Assembly (NCBI GenBank): GCA_035384965.1
Contig: DAOOJE010000011.1
Coordinates: forward strand, 41,832 to 105,831
Direction of reading: 5' to 3'
DNA from: JAAYVZ01 sp035384965
GTDB taxonomy: Bacteria; Acidobacteriota; Thermoanaerobaculia; Thermoanaerobaculales; Thermoanaerobaculaceae
DNA: 64,000 nucleotides
Below the pieces are notes generated by a model that was not told the origin of the DNA, did not search any database, and was given only the letters and a program-made list of their open reading frames with translations. The position numbers and the translations under genes are program-made. Position 1 is the first letter of the stretch. Every line of letters starts with the position of its first letter. Of this stretch, positions 25,530 to 35,131 are shown in pieces.

Positions 25530-26795
25530 ATGTCGAACCGCAAGCGCACACGCCGCCAGGTGGCGGCCCCCGTCAGCACGCCCAAGTCCCTCTTCCGCCG
25601 CGTCGAGCGCACCCTCGGCCTGATCCAGCAGGCCGAGGACCTGCTCGGCACCATTCGCAACGTGGCCCAGTACATGGTCTCCAACTTTCGCGACGAGCTC
25701 GGAATTTGGGGCGGGCGCATCTACCGCCTCGACGAGGATGCCTACGAGCTCGTGCAGGTGTTCGGCGGCGCCAGCGACCAGCCGCTCGGGACGCGGGTCC
25801 CCCGCGACTACGCCGGCATCCAGGACACCCTCGACAGCGGCCTGGTGGTCATGGAGCGGCGGGCGCCGGAGCTCGACGCCGTGCTCGAAAGCCGGCTCGG
25901 CACCGGCGAGCGGTTCGCCGCCATCGCCGTGGCCGAGGGCGACTACATCATCTCGTTCGACGTCTCCCCGCGCCTGGGCAGCGTCGAGGACCTGCAGTCG
26001 TCGCTCAACATCGTCCGCCTGGCCATCAACCAGAAACTGCAGCAGGAGCGGTTCGCCGGCATTCTCGAGGACGCCCGGCGCATCCAGTCCTCGATCCTCC
26101 CCAAGCGGAGCCCCCGCTACGGCGACTTCGACATCGCCGGCGACTCGCGACCGGCCGAAGTCGTGGGCGGGGATTTCTACGACTTCATCCCGATCACCCC
26201 GGAAATGTGCGACCTCGCGATCGCCGACGCCTCCGGGCACGGCTTGCCGGCGGCACTGCAGGTGCGCGACGTCTACATGGGCCTGCGCATGGGGCTGACG
26301 CGCGACTTCAAGGTCTCGCGCACGGTCGAGCGGCTCAACGCCATCATCAACCGCTCCAAGCTCACCTCCAAGTTCGTATCGCTGTTCCTGGCCGAGCTCG
26401 AGACCTCCGGCAACCTCATTTACGTCAACGCCGGGCACGTGTACCCGTTTATCCTGCACGCCGACCGGAGCGTCGAGTACCTGCGCGAGGGCGGCATGGT
26501 GCTCGGTCCGTCGCCCGACGCCCGCTACCTGCGGGGTTTCGCCCATCTCGAACCGGGTAGCATGCTGGTGCTGTACACCGACGGCATCACCGAGTGCCGG
26601 CACCACCGCACCGACCAGGAGTTCGAGCTGCGGCGGCTGCAGGCGCTGCTCAGGCGCTACGCCCACCGGCCGGCCACCGAGATCGTCTCCATCGTCTTCG
26701 AGGCCGTGAGCCGCTTTTCCGGCTCGGCCACCCCGGAGGACGACCAGACCCTGGTCATCGTGCGCCGCCCGGCCCCCACTCCGCCGGCCGCCTGA
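25530..26795 (+). CDS. GAF-domain PP2C-type phosphatase (RsbU/SpoIIE family)
   Basis: 421 residues starting at the ATG at 25530. A basic N-terminus leads into a GAF-like sensor (residues about 20-170), a linker helix, and a SpoIIE/RsbU phosphatase domain. Metal-binding motifs are VVGGDFYDF and ADASGHGLPAAL, with YTDGITEC and ATPEDDQTLVIV near the end. Such enzymes dephosphorylate anti-anti-sigma factors and so release sigma factors in partner-switching pathways. No anti-sigma or anti-anti-sigma gene is adjacent, so the target is unknown. It has no transmembrane segment and is a cytoplasmic protein. Confidence 0.9.
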   Translation: MSNRKRTRRQVAAPVSTPKSLFRRVERTLGLIQQAEDLLGTIRNVAQYMVSNFRDELGIWGGRIYRLDEDAYELVQVFGGASDQPLGTRVPRDYAGIQDTLDSGLVVMERRAPELDAVLESRLGTGERFAAIAVAEGDYIISFDVSPRLGSVEDLQSSLNIVRLAINQKLQQERFAGILEDARRIQSSILPKRSPRYGDFDIAGDSRPAEVVGGDFYDFIPITPEMCDLAIADASGHGLPAALQVRDVYMGLRMGLTRDFKVSRTVERLNAIINRSKLTSKFVSLFLAELETSGNLIYVNAGHVYPFILHADRSVEYLREGGMVLGPSPDARYLRGFAHLEPGSMLVLYTDGITECRHHRTDQEFELRRLQALLRRYAHRPATEIVSIVFEAVSRFSGSATPEDDQTLVIVRRPAPTPPAA

Positions 26796-26884
26796 TCCCA
26801 CACCCGCTGCTCCCTCGCCATGTGGGGGAGCGGGGAAGGACTCTCGACTCTCGACCGGGCAGGCAGGCGGGCGGCCGACTGCCC

Positions 26885-26890
26885 TATACT
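26885..26890 (+). promoter_or_regulatory. TATACT -10 element, leaderless candidate
   Basis: TATACT ends six bases before the ATG at 26897, with no ribosome-binding site between. A TCGACTCTCGACC repeat lies 30-50 bases upstream. Confidence 0.5.
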
Positions 26891-26896
26891 TGTCTC

Positions 26897-27601
26897 ATGG
26901 ACACCTTCCCCGCGCGCGAATTCTTCGCCCTCGACGACTACGAGCATGCAGCGCTGTTCGGCGAGACCACCCAGGTCTGGGAAGCGCTGGGCCGGGCCAT
27001 GGACACCTACCTCACCGGGTGGCACCGGTGGGAAATCCTCTCGCCCGTCCCTCCCGGGGTGCACCTGCTGGGCGGCGCGATCTTCATCGACCGTGATTGC
27101 GTCATCGAGCCGGGCGCAGTGCTCCGGGGCCCGCTCCTCGTCGGGGCAGGGAGCGAGATCAGGACCGGCGCCTACCTGCGGGGCCGCGTCATCATCGGCC
27201 GCAGCTGCATCGTCGGCGCCCACAGCGAGCTCAAGACGGCGATCCTGCTCGACGGCGCCCGCGCGCCCCACCAGAACTACGTCGGCGACTCGATCCTGGG
27301 CCGCGACGTCAACCTCGGCGCCGGCACGATCCTGTCGAACGTCAAGAACGTCGGCAAGGAGGTCTCGTTCCGCGCCGGCGGCAGCACCATCCACACCGGC
27401 CTCAAGAAGCTTGGCGCGATTCTCGGCGACGGCTGCCGGACCGGGTGCAACTCGGTGCTCAACCCCGGCGTGCTGATGGGACCCGGGTGCGTGACCTACC
27501 CCAACGTCTGTCTCCGCTCGGGGTTCTACCCGGCCCGGACGCTCGTCAAGCTCCGCCAGACCCAGCAACAGGTGGCCCTGGACCGGCTCGAGCTGGGCTG
27601 A
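26897..27601 (+). CDS. Left-handed beta-helix protein, GlmU-C-terminal/acyltransferase-like
   Basis: 234 residues. After about 50 residues without motifs, hexapeptide repeats run from about residue 60 to 215, for example CVIEPGAVLRGPLLVGAG and CIVGAHSELKTAILLDG. The stretch HQNYVGDSILGRDVNLGAGT is the acetyl-CoA-binding region seen in bifunctional sugar-1-phosphate nucleotidyltransferases of the GlmU type. Only the acyltransferase half is present and the uridylyl domain is missing. Its reaction could be N-acetylation of an amino sugar phosphate. It may alternatively be a lone gamma-carbonic-anhydrase-like fold, but no zinc histidine triad is evident. Confidence 0.8.
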   Translation: MDTFPAREFFALDDYEHAALFGETTQVWEALGRAMDTYLTGWHRWEILSPVPPGVHLLGGAIFIDRDCVIEPGAVLRGPLLVGAGSEIRTGAYLRGRVIIGRSCIVGAHSELKTAILLDGARAPHQNYVGDSILGRDVNLGAGTILSNVKNVGKEVSFRAGGSTIHTGLKKLGAILGDGCRTGCNSVLNPGVLMGPGCVTYPNVCLRSGFYPARTLVKLRQTQQQVALDRLELG

Positions 27602-27742
27602 CCCCGCCCTCCGGTCGGCGAAGTGGGGTCCCAGGGGGTTCGCTGGAAGCTCGCCGTCACCCTGCAAGACGGCTCTGGCCTGCAGCTTCTTCTGGCATGG
27701 GGATTGCTTCGGGCCAGGGTGGAGAGTGAAGGGAGGCGCACC

Positions 27743-30214
27743 ATGAGGAGCCGACTCGCAGCCTGGATGATGATCGCGGCCGTCGCCGGGGCGGGCACGC
27801 TGGCCTTTGCCGGTGACGAGCTGACCTCCCTGAGCTACATCTCGTATCTCGAGAGGTACGCCACCGTCTACCCGGCCAGCGGCGACGAGACGCTCGACGT
27901 GCAGGTCAACATGCCGATCCTGGCCGGCGACCGCCTCGACACCGCCCGCGGCGCCCGGGTCGAGGTGCAGCTCGCCGACGGCTGCATCGTGTGGGTCGAC
28001 GAGTTCACGACCGTCGATTTCGACGCGCTCGCGCTGTCGCGTGACACGTCGAGCCGCCGCACGGTGCTGCATGTCGTCGCCGGGACGATCGCGGTCGAGG
28101 TTCCGGCCACCGCCACCGTCGACGAGAACCTCCGCATCGACTCTGGCCGCGCCAGTGTGTTTCTCTCGAGGCCGGGGCTGTTCCGCCTGACCGCCAAGCG
28201 GGGTGAGCTGCACGTCGAGGCCCACGCCGGTCTCGCCGAGCTTCCGGCCCGCATGGGCTCCGCCTTGCTGCGTGCCGGGCAGCAGGCCTGGATCGAGGAG
28301 GACGACGACGAGAACGACATCGAGCGCGCCAGGCTGGACGTCGACCCCGACGACTTCTGGTCCTGGGTGGAGGAGCGGCGCAACCCGCGCGGCGGTGGGC
28401 AGACGGCCCGCTATGTCGAGGGACACCACGGGTACCGCGCCGCCGTGCTCGACACCTACGGCGAGTGGGTGTACGTGTCGGCCTACTCGAGCTGGGCCTG
28501 GCGCCCGAGGGTGAGTGTCACCTGGCGGCCCTACTCGCTTGGCAGGTGGTACTGGACGCCCGTCGGGTGGACCTGGATCTCGTACGAGCCCTGGGGCTGG
28601 TACCCCTACCATTACGGTTCCTGGTACTGGGACGCCGGCTACGGCTGGGTGTGGTGCTGGGACTGGGTGTGGGGTCCGGCCTGGGTGCACTGGATGTGGG
28701 CCGACGGCTACGTCGGGTGGTGTCCTCGAGGCTATTACGACTGGTGGTACTGGCGCCACCATCACCACCACTACCAGGGTCGCTGGCCCGACCGCTGGTC
28801 GCACGCGGCGTTCGACTTCTCCGGCCGGGTCCGCCTGCGCGAGATCGACCCGCGCCCCTGGACGTTCGTGCCGGGCGACCGCTTCGGCAGCTCTCACATC
28901 GACCGCGTCCGGCTCGACTCGGAACGGGTCCTGCGCGAGATCGGCGAGCGGGGCGAGGGCATCGTGCGCTCGGGACCGCTGGTCACTCGCACCCCGGCCC
29001 GGGAGCTGCCCGACCGCGGGGTCGGCGATGCCCTCAGGCGAAGCGCCGGCGACCGCCCGCTCCCCGACCTCGGAGCGCTCCTGCGGCGCGACGCCGAAGA
29101 CCTGACCAGAAACGCCGGGGAACGTGCGATCCTGCAGCCCAGCCGCACCGAGGAGTTCGTGTCGAGGACCTTGCCCAGCCGCGGCGTGGAGCTGCCCGGC
29201 CGTGAGCCGGGGAACGTCACCCGGCAGCGGGGCGACGGCGGCGGGCGGGTGCGAGTCGGTCCCGGCTCCACGACCGGGCCGCGTACAGGTCGTGAGGCGC
29301 CGGGGCGCACGATCCCGAGCCGCGAGATCCCGAGCGCGGTTCCCGGCTCGTCCGGACAGCCAGAGGCCGGAGGTACGACGACCGAGCGCTCGGTCCAGCG
29401 TCCCGACGGCGGCAGCGGAAGGGTCCCACCTTCCGAGCGTCCGGGGGCCCGCACGGACCGCGGCTCCGCCCCCGGCAGCAGAGGCTCTGGCCGCTCGGAG
29501 CCGGCGGGCCGACCCGACCCGGGTGCCTCGCGGCCCGATCCCCCGGCCCGCTCGGATCCTCCGCCGCGCTCCGACCCGCCGGCCCGCGCCGACCCTCCGG
29601 CACGCCCCGATCCGCCCAGTCGCCCCGACCCGCCAGTGCGCGAGCGAACACAGGCCACCCAGCGCTCGTACGAGATGCCCGACCGCACCGCCTACCGCGT
29701 CCGTGACGGGGCGCGCCCGTCCTCTCAGGACCGCGACAACGTCTCGTTCCGGGCCCGCACCCAGCCCGGCCCGGAGAACTCCCGCACTGCCGGCCGCTCT
29801 CCCGTGACGTCCTCCGGCCAGGACCGCTCGCGCGCCGGCAGCATCCCGCGGCAGGGCGTGCCGGCGGCACCCCGCTGGTCGGATGGCTCGACCACGGCGC
29901 CGAGCTGGAGCGGCGGCTCCCGCACAGCGGGCCGCAGCGAGGCGTCCGGCGGCTCGCGTTCGGCGCCGCCGTCGTCCCCGTCCCGCTCTTGGGCCTCACC
30001 GTCCGGCGGCTGGCCCAGCGCCGGACGGAGCACCTCCGGCACGGGCGGCACCGGCTCGCGGTCGTCCGCCGGGGCGCCCTCGTCCCGCTCGTCCGCCGGC
30101 AGCTCGTCGTCGAGTTCCAGCTCCTCGTCCGGCTCTTCGAACTCGCGCAGCTCATCCGGTTCATCGAATTCATCGGGCCCCTCCCGGGGGAGCGGCAGCT
30201 CGCGGCACCGGTGA
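27743..30214 (+). CDS. FecR-like, YXWGXW-repeat surface protein with Pro/Arg and Ser-rich tail
   Basis: 823 residues. The ATG has GGGAGG upstream and a Sec signal ending AFAGDE. Residues 35-180 resemble a FecR beta domain. Residues about 225-360 are extraordinarily rich in Trp and Tyr, with repeats such as WRPYSLGRWYW and GWYPYHYGSWYW, of the YXWGXW / DUF6600 type, and end in HHHHHYQ. A basic and acidic low-complexity stretch follows. From about residue 598 to 632 there is a tandem DPP-(A/P/S)R pentapeptide repeat, and the last 45 residues are nearly all Ser with Gly, Asn and Arg. The protein is probably cell-surface and partly unstructured. The repeat DNA could expand or contract by slippage. 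Confidence 0.8.
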   Translation: MRSRLAAWMMIAAVAGAGTLAFAGDELTSLSYISYLERYATVYPASGDETLDVQVNMPILAGDRLDTARGARVEVQLADGCIVWVDEFTTVDFDALALSRDTSSRRTVLHVVAGTIAVEVPATATVDENLRIDSGRASVFLSRPGLFRLTAKRGELHVEAHAGLAELPARMGSALLRAGQQAWIEEDDDENDIERARLDVDPDDFWSWVEERRNPRGGGQTARYVEGHHGYRAAVLDTYGEWVYVSAYSSWAWRPRVSVTWRPYSLGRWYWTPVGWTWISYEPWGWYPYHYGSWYWDAGYGWVWCWDWVWGPAWVHWMWADGYVGWCPRGYYDWWYWRHHHHHYQGRWPDRWSHAAFDFSGRVRLREIDPRPWTFVPGDRFGSSHIDRVRLDSERVLREIGERGEGIVRSGPLVTRTPARELPDRGVGDALRRSAGDRPLPDLGALLRRDAEDLTRNAGERAILQPSRTEEFVSRTLPSRGVELPGREPGNVTRQRGDGGGRVRVGPGSTTGPRTGREAPGRTIPSREIPSAVPGSSGQPEAGGTTTERSVQRPDGGSGRVPPSERPGARTDRGSAPGSRGSGRSEPAGRPDPGASRPDPPARSDPPPRSDPPARADPPARPDPPSRPDPPVRERTQATQRSYEMPDRTAYRVRDGARPSSQDRDNVSFRARTQPGPENSRTAGRSPVTSSGQDRSRAGSIPRQGVPAAPRWSDGSTTAPSWSGGSRTAGRSEASGGSRSAPPSSPSRSWASPSGGWPSAGRSTSGTGGTGSRSSAGAPSSRSSAGSSSSSSSSSSGSSNSRSSSGSSNSSGPSRGSGSSRHR

Positions 30215-30218
30215 CCGC

Positions 30219-30224
30219 TACAAT
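30219..30224 (+). promoter_or_regulatory. -10-like element before DUF547-like lipoprotein
   Basis: TACAAT ends nine bases before the ATG at 30234, directly after the stop of the upstream gene. No Shine-Dalgarno sequence is present. Confidence 0.35.
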
Positions 30225-30233
30225 GGCGGCGTC

Positions 30234-31064
30234 ATGAGCGCCGCCTTCGAGTACCCACAGTCGAGGCGACGCGCCGCGCTGGCGGCCGTCGCCGCCCTCG
30301 TGCTGGGGGCCGTGGGCTGTCACCGCACCCCGACGCAGGCCGTGCGGCTGCCGCTCAACGCGCCCTGGTGGCAGCCTGCCGTGCCGCTCACCCACTCGAC
30401 CTTCTCGGCCGTGCTGGCCGGGGGCTTCCCGTTGCCGGGGCAGGATCTCGACGAGCGACGGCTCGGCTATCTCAAGGCGTACCTCGCAGTGCTCGCCGAC
30501 GGCGGCCCCGACAGCACCCCCGAGATGTTCCCCGACCGCGCCCACGTCATCGCCTACTACCTCAACGCCCACATGGCCTGGGCCCACGCCCTGGGGAGTG
30601 CGCCCGGCCTGAGGGGTCGCAGCGTCAGCGCCTTGCTCGCGGAGCCTATCCGGCTCGATCGACAGGCCACGACGCTTGCGGACATCGCGAGCCGCGCACG
30701 CGCCGAAGCCACAGGCGAACCCAGGGTCGAGCTCTTCCTCAACCCGGGGTGGCGGGGCGGGCCTCGCCTTCCGCCGTCGGCGGTCGAGGGGTACAGCCTC
30801 GGCTGGCAGCTCGCGGAGCACGGCCGGCGCTGCGGCCAGGCGGCGGGGTTCTGGGAGCTCGACCCCGCAGCGCGGGAGGTGCGCGTCTCGGCGCTCGTGG
30901 CCGAGATGCGCTGGATGCCGGAGGAGCCGCGGTCACGGGCTCGCCGGGCCCTCGACCTGGTGCCGTCCGACGATGCGCTGCGGGGATCGATCCTCGTCAC
31001 CTGCGGCGAGCAGCTCCAGCGCTGCTCGGTGCGGTTCGTTCCGGTTGACCGCACCCGCGTGTAG
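30234..31064 (+). CDS. DUF547-like lipoprotein
   Basis: 276 residues. The signal peptide ends in the lipobox LGAVGC at about residue 29. The body contains the DUF547 pattern: a long helix (RLGYLKAYLAVLADGG) followed by AYYLNAHMAWAHALG, equivalent to the conserved 'F-IN-YNA' helix. A second conserved block is GRSVSALLAEPIRLD, then ELFLNPGWRGGPRLPPSAV. Function is unknown for the family; several members are exported or membrane anchored. The assignment is weaker than for typical DUF547 proteins because the asparagine-rich core is only partly conserved. Confidence 0.65.
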   Translation: MSAAFEYPQSRRRAALAAVAALVLGAVGCHRTPTQAVRLPLNAPWWQPAVPLTHSTFSAVLAGGFPLPGQDLDERRLGYLKAYLAVLADGGPDSTPEMFPDRAHVIAYYLNAHMAWAHALGSAPGLRGRSVSALLAEPIRLDRQATTLADIASRARAEATGEPRVELFLNPGWRGGPRLPPSAVEGYSLGWQLAEHGRRCGQAAGFWELDPAAREVRVSALVAEMRWMPEEPRSRARRALDLVPSDDALRGSILVTCGEQLQRCSVRFVPVDRTRV

Positions 31065-31176
31065 CCGGCGGTTCGCACCGTCCACCAGCCACCGGTTCAC
31101 ACCCGTCTGCCCGCGGGAAGGCCGCAACGGCTTCGGCGGTTGCCGCTCGTGCCGGCGCGCCGGCTGAAAGGTCGCC

Positions 31177-33249
31177 ATGCCCAACCGCCTCCTGCATGAG
31201 CTCAGTCCCTACCTGCGGCAGCACGCCCACAACCCCGTGGACTGGTTACCCTGGAGCGACGAGGCCTTTGCGACGGCCCGCGCCCGCAACACGCCGATCT
31301 TTCTCTCGATCGGTTACGCGGCCTGCCACTGGTGCCACGTCATGGAGCGCGAGTCTTTCGAGGACCCGGACGTGGCAGAACTCCTCAACCGGGATTTCGT
31401 GCCGGTGAAGGTCGACCGCGAGGAACGCCCCGACCTCGACGCGGTCTACATGGCCGCGGTGCAGGCGATGACCGGGAGCGGCGGCTGGCCGCTGTCGGTG
31501 TTTCTCACACCGGGCGGCGAGCCGTTTTTCGGCGGCACCTACTTTCCACCCGAGCGCCGCTGGGGGCGGCCCTCGTTCAAGGAGGTCCTCACCGCCGTCG
31601 CGCGCGCCTGGCGCGAGCGCCCGCACGAGGTGGCGAGCAGCGCCGCGAAGCTGCTTGCTGCCTTGCGCGAGGAGGAGTCGCCGCGGCAGCCCGGCAGGTT
31701 CGACCTCGCAGCCGCGCAGTCGACGTTCCTGCGGCGCCTGGAGGCCAGCTTCGACCCGGTCTGGGGCGGCTTCGGGCCGGCACCCAAGTTCCCAACGCCG
31801 TCACGCCTCTTCCTGCTCCTCGACCTCGCCTCCCGTCACGATCCCGCCCGCCGCATGCTCACCCTCACCCTGGACGGCATGGCCGCCGGCGGGATGTATG
31901 ACTGGCTCGGGGGCGGCTTCCACCGCTACTCGGTGGATCGGCAATGGCGCGTTCCCCACTTCGAGAAGATGCTTTACGACAATGCCTTGCTTTCCCGCCT
32001 CTACGGCCTCGCCGGGCTGCGCCTCGGCGTGCCGCGCTGGATCGAGGTCACGCGCGCGACCGCCGACTGGATGCTGGCCGACATGCGAGGGCCGGAGGGC
32101 GGCTTCTTTTCTTCCACCGATGCCGACACGCCGGAGGGGGAAGGCTTCTACTTCACCTGGACGCCCGCCGAGGTGAGATCGGCGCTGCCGGCGGCCCAGG
32201 CCGAGCTGCTCGTTGCGTTCCTCGGGCTCGACGGTCCGCCTTCTTTCGAGGGCGGACGCAGCGTGTTGCGGCCGGCGCGCCCGCTCGCCGAGGCGGCGGC
32301 CGGCGCGGGCCTGGCGCCGGAAAACGCCGCTCTCGAGCTGGCGGCGGCACGCCGCGCACTGCTCGCGGCCCGCCGGCAGCGAACGGCGCCCGCCACCGAT
32401 GACAAGCGTCTGGCGGGGTGGAACGGCATGGCGATCTGGGCGCTCGCCTGGCTCGGCGCGGCGTTGCCCGAGCCGCGCTACCTCACCGCTGCTCGGCGAG
32501 CAGCGGAGTTCCTGCGCGATCGGATGACCGCCGGCGAGCACCTGCAGCGCGCCTGGCGCGAGGGTCTCACGGGCGGCAGCGAGACCCTGGAAGACGTGGC
32601 GTGGGCGGCCGCCGGTTGGCTGCAGCTCGGGGAAGTCAGCGGCGAGCTCGACTGGATCGACGCCGCCCTGGGCCTCGTCCGCCGTCGCCTTCCCCGTTAC
32701 CTCGTCGGGGGGCTCGCCTTCGACACCCCGGACGATGGCCCGGCGCTGATCATGCGCCCGCGCAGCGTGCTCGACAACGCCATCCCCTCCGCTGGTGCGG
32801 TGCTCGCTGGGGTGCTCGCGCGGCTGGCAGCGATCACCGGCGACGACAGCTTGGCAGCCCACGCGCAGGCCCTCGTGGAGGCCGACGCCCACCTCGCCCT
32901 GCAGGTGCCCGAGGCGCTCCCCACGCTGCTGCAGGCCGCCGCTGCGGTGGCGGGCCCGGCGCGCACGGTCGTCGTGACGGGGGATCCTGCTCGCCCGGAC
33001 ACCGGCGCCTTGCTTTCCACGGCCTTGTCCCGCGCCGATTCCCCGACCGTGGTGCTGCTGGCCGCAGCCGCCGTAGCTTCTCCGGCCGCTGCCGCCCGCC
33101 TTCCCGTGTTCGCCGGCCGACGAGCTGCCTCCGACGGCCGGCCGTGCGCCTGGGTGTGCGAGGGCGGCGCCTGCCGCATGCCTGCTCACACGCCGGACGA
33201 GCTGGCGGGCGCGCTCGAGGGGTACGTCGCGTCTATACTCGATACATGA
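31177..33249 (+). CDS. Thioredoxin-domain protein, YyaL / DUF255 (SPATA20-like) family
   Basis: 690 residues, ATG preceded by GAAAGG. The N-terminal DUF255 thioredoxin-like fold has AACHWCHVMERESFED, the hallmark CHWCH motif, and the entry phrase LSPYLRQHAHNPVDW. The remainder forms an alpha/alpha six-hairpin toroid of the glycosidase type with GGFGPAPKFPTPSRL and WRVPHFEKMLYDN. Biochemical role is not established; members exist from bacteria to humans. The stop overlaps the ATG of the PAS-GGDEF gene (ATGA). Confidence 0.92.
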   Translation: MPNRLLHELSPYLRQHAHNPVDWLPWSDEAFATARARNTPIFLSIGYAACHWCHVMERESFEDPDVAELLNRDFVPVKVDREERPDLDAVYMAAVQAMTGSGGWPLSVFLTPGGEPFFGGTYFPPERRWGRPSFKEVLTAVARAWRERPHEVASSAAKLLAALREEESPRQPGRFDLAAAQSTFLRRLEASFDPVWGGFGPAPKFPTPSRLFLLLDLASRHDPARRMLTLTLDGMAAGGMYDWLGGGFHRYSVDRQWRVPHFEKMLYDNALLSRLYGLAGLRLGVPRWIEVTRATADWMLADMRGPEGGFFSSTDADTPEGEGFYFTWTPAEVRSALPAAQAELLVAFLGLDGPPSFEGGRSVLRPARPLAEAAAGAGLAPENAALELAAARRALLAARRQRTAPATDDKRLAGWNGMAIWALAWLGAALPEPRYLTAARRAAEFLRDRMTAGEHLQRAWREGLTGGSETLEDVAWAAAGWLQLGEVSGELDWIDAALGLVRRRLPRYLVGGLAFDTPDDGPALIMRPRSVLDNAIPSAGAVLAGVLARLAAITGDDSLAAHAQALVEADAHLALQVPEALPTLLQAAAAVAGPARTVVVTGDPARPDTGALLSTALSRADSPTVVLLAAAAVASPAAAARLPVFAGRRAASDGRPCAWVCEGGACRMPAHTPDELAGALEGYVASILDT
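33234..33239 (+). promoter_or_regulatory. TATACT -10 element inside the 3' end of the YyaL-like gene
   Basis: TATACT ends six bases before the ATG at 33246, inside the last codons of the upstream gene. The diguanylate cyclase could be transcribed without a leader independently of its neighbour. Confidence 0.45.
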
Positions 33250-34991
33250 AACCGCGCTCCGGTGCGCCTTCCCGGGTCCCCTCGACCGCGAGCGCCGCCC
33301 GGGCTTTGCGGGAGTCGGAGGAGAGGTTTCGCGCACTTGCCGAGCTTTCCCGCGACACCCTCATGCGCTTCGACCGGCAGCACCGCCACCTGTACGTGAA
33401 CGCCGTGGTCGAGGCGCAGACCGGCATCCCGGCCGAGCGCTTCATCGGCCGGACGCACCGGGAACTCGGGTTCCCGGAGCACCTCGTACAGATCTGGGAG
33501 GCGGCCATCGACCGGGTCTTCACCACCGCCCGGCCCTACCGCGTCGAGTTCCAGCTGCCCACCGGCATCTGGATCGACTGGCAGCTCGTCCCGGAGCTGG
33601 ACGCGCGCGGCCGCGTCGCTTACGTCATGACCTCCGGCCGCGACATCACCGCCCGCAAGCACGCCGAGGCGGCCGAGGAGGCCCATCGCGAGGCGCTCGC
33701 CGCGCACATTGCCGAGAGCGCGGCGGCGCTCGAACAGGCAGCGCAGGGCCTGCACACCCAGGAGGCGGAGCGCCGCCAGGCCGAGGAACGCCTCCGCCAG
33801 CTCCTCGAGCACCTCCCGGTCGGGGTCTACCGCACCACGCCCGAGGGCCAGATCCTGGAGGCGAACCAGGCGCTGGCCACCATGCTCGGCTACCCATCCG
33901 CCGCGCTGCTGCTCCGCCTCAACATCTCGAAGCTCTACGTGGCCCGGCAGGACCGCGACGCTCACATCGATCGCCTCCGCTCGACCGAGGTCGCGCCGGC
34001 CGAGTTCCAGCTCCGCCGCCGCGACGGGCGGGTGATCTGGGTCCGCGACTACCCGCACTCCATTCGGGACGAGACCGGCAAGGTGGTGTACTTCGACGGA
34101 GTGCTGGTCGACGTCACCCAGCAGCGACAGGCCCAGGAGGCGGTGCAAAAGAGCGAGGAGTTGTACCGGACGCTGGCCCGCAACTTTCCGGACGGCGCGG
34201 TGTGCCTGTTCGACCGCGACCTCCGCTTCTCCCTCGTCGAGGGCACCGGACTCTCGACTAGCGGTCTCGGCAAGGAAGCGCTCGAGGGGCGGACGCTCCG
34301 CGAAGCGTTGCCGCCGGAGCGGGCGGCGCGCATCGAGCCGGCGTTCAGGGCAGCGCTCGCTGGCGAGCTGCGGCGGCTCGAGATGCCGGCGGGCGACCGC
34401 ATCTTCAGCCTCCGCATCCTGCCGCTGCGGTCGGCCGACGGCAGCGTGTGGGCCGGAATGGCGGTGGTCCAGGACATCACCGCCCAGAAACTCACCGAGG
34501 AGCGGCTCCGCTTCCAGAGCGCGCACGACGTGCTCACCGGGCTGTTCAACAGGGCGTTCTTCGAGGAGCACCTGGCGGCGCTCACCCGCGGCGGGCGGCT
34601 GCCCGTCTCCGTGATCATGGCCGATGTCGACGGCCTCAAGGACATCAACGACCGGCTCGGCCACGCTGCCGGCGACGAGTTGCTGCGCCACGCAGCCGAC
34701 ATCCTGCGCGCCTCGTTTCGCCCCGGTGACGTGGTGGCGCGCATCGGCGGCGACGAGTTCGCCGTGCTGCTGCCCGGAGCCGGCGAGGAGGCCGGCAGGA
34801 GCATCCTCGCCCGGCTGCGCCAGAATCAGGCCAGCCACCGCGCGTCCGGCTGCACCTGCAACCTCGCCTTCTCGCTCGGGCTCGCGACCGCGACCGCCGG
34901 CCTCTCCCTCCCGGAGGCCCTCCGCATCGCCGACGCCCAGATGTACGCCGACAAGGCGGCGCGCCGGCCGGCCGGCCGGGCGGGGGGGTGA
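33246..34991 (+). CDS. PAS-PAS-PAS-GGDEF diguanylate cyclase
   Basis: 581 residues, ATG overlapping the upstream stop. Three PAS-like sensory regions lie at about 25-145, 190-300 and 305-410, separated by a coiled-coil-like segment with EAERRQAEERLRQLLEH. The GGDEF domain is intact (RIGGDEFAVLLPG), and the product-inhibition site RPGD sits five residues before it, so c-di-GMP synthesis is predicted with feedback control. There are no membrane segments and no EAL domain. It is a cytoplasmic receptor for unknown ligands. Confidence 0.92.
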   Translation: MKPRSGAPSRVPSTASAARALRESEERFRALAELSRDTLMRFDRQHRHLYVNAVVEAQTGIPAERFIGRTHRELGFPEHLVQIWEAAIDRVFTTARPYRVEFQLPTGIWIDWQLVPELDARGRVAYVMTSGRDITARKHAEAAEEAHREALAAHIAESAAALEQAAQGLHTQEAERRQAEERLRQLLEHLPVGVYRTTPEGQILEANQALATMLGYPSAALLLRLNISKLYVARQDRDAHIDRLRSTEVAPAEFQLRRRDGRVIWVRDYPHSIRDETGKVVYFDGVLVDVTQQRQAQEAVQKSEELYRTLARNFPDGAVCLFDRDLRFSLVEGTGLSTSGLGKEALEGRTLREALPPERAARIEPAFRAALAGELRRLEMPAGDRIFSLRILPLRSADGSVWAGMAVVQDITAQKLTEERLRFQSAHDVLTGLFNRAFFEEHLAALTRGGRLPVSVIMADVDGLKDINDRLGHAAGDELLRHAADILRASFRPGDVVARIGGDEFAVLLPGAGEEAGRSILARLRQNQASHRASGCTCNLAFSLGLATATAGLSLPEALRIADAQMYADKAARRPAGRAGG

Positions 34992-35131
34992 GGCGGATCT
35001 CGCGGCCTGCGGAAGATTGCGCTAGTGTTGGCTGTTGACACGGCGGGCAACGCCGGCGCGGTCTTCCGGTGCGGGCGCGCGCTGCCTGCCTCGAATCAGA
35101 GACAACCTCGAGGATCTCAAGGAGGACGAAC

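Noticed and set aside
27623..27742. Upstream extension of the FecR/YXWGXW gene
   Set aside because: The ATG at 27743 has a ribosome-binding site and a clear signal peptide, which the extension would bury.
29530..30210. CRISPR-like or structural repeat in the Pro/Ser-rich tail
   Set aside because: The repeats are in frame with a protein, vary in sequence and have no spacers. They are coding tandem repeats.
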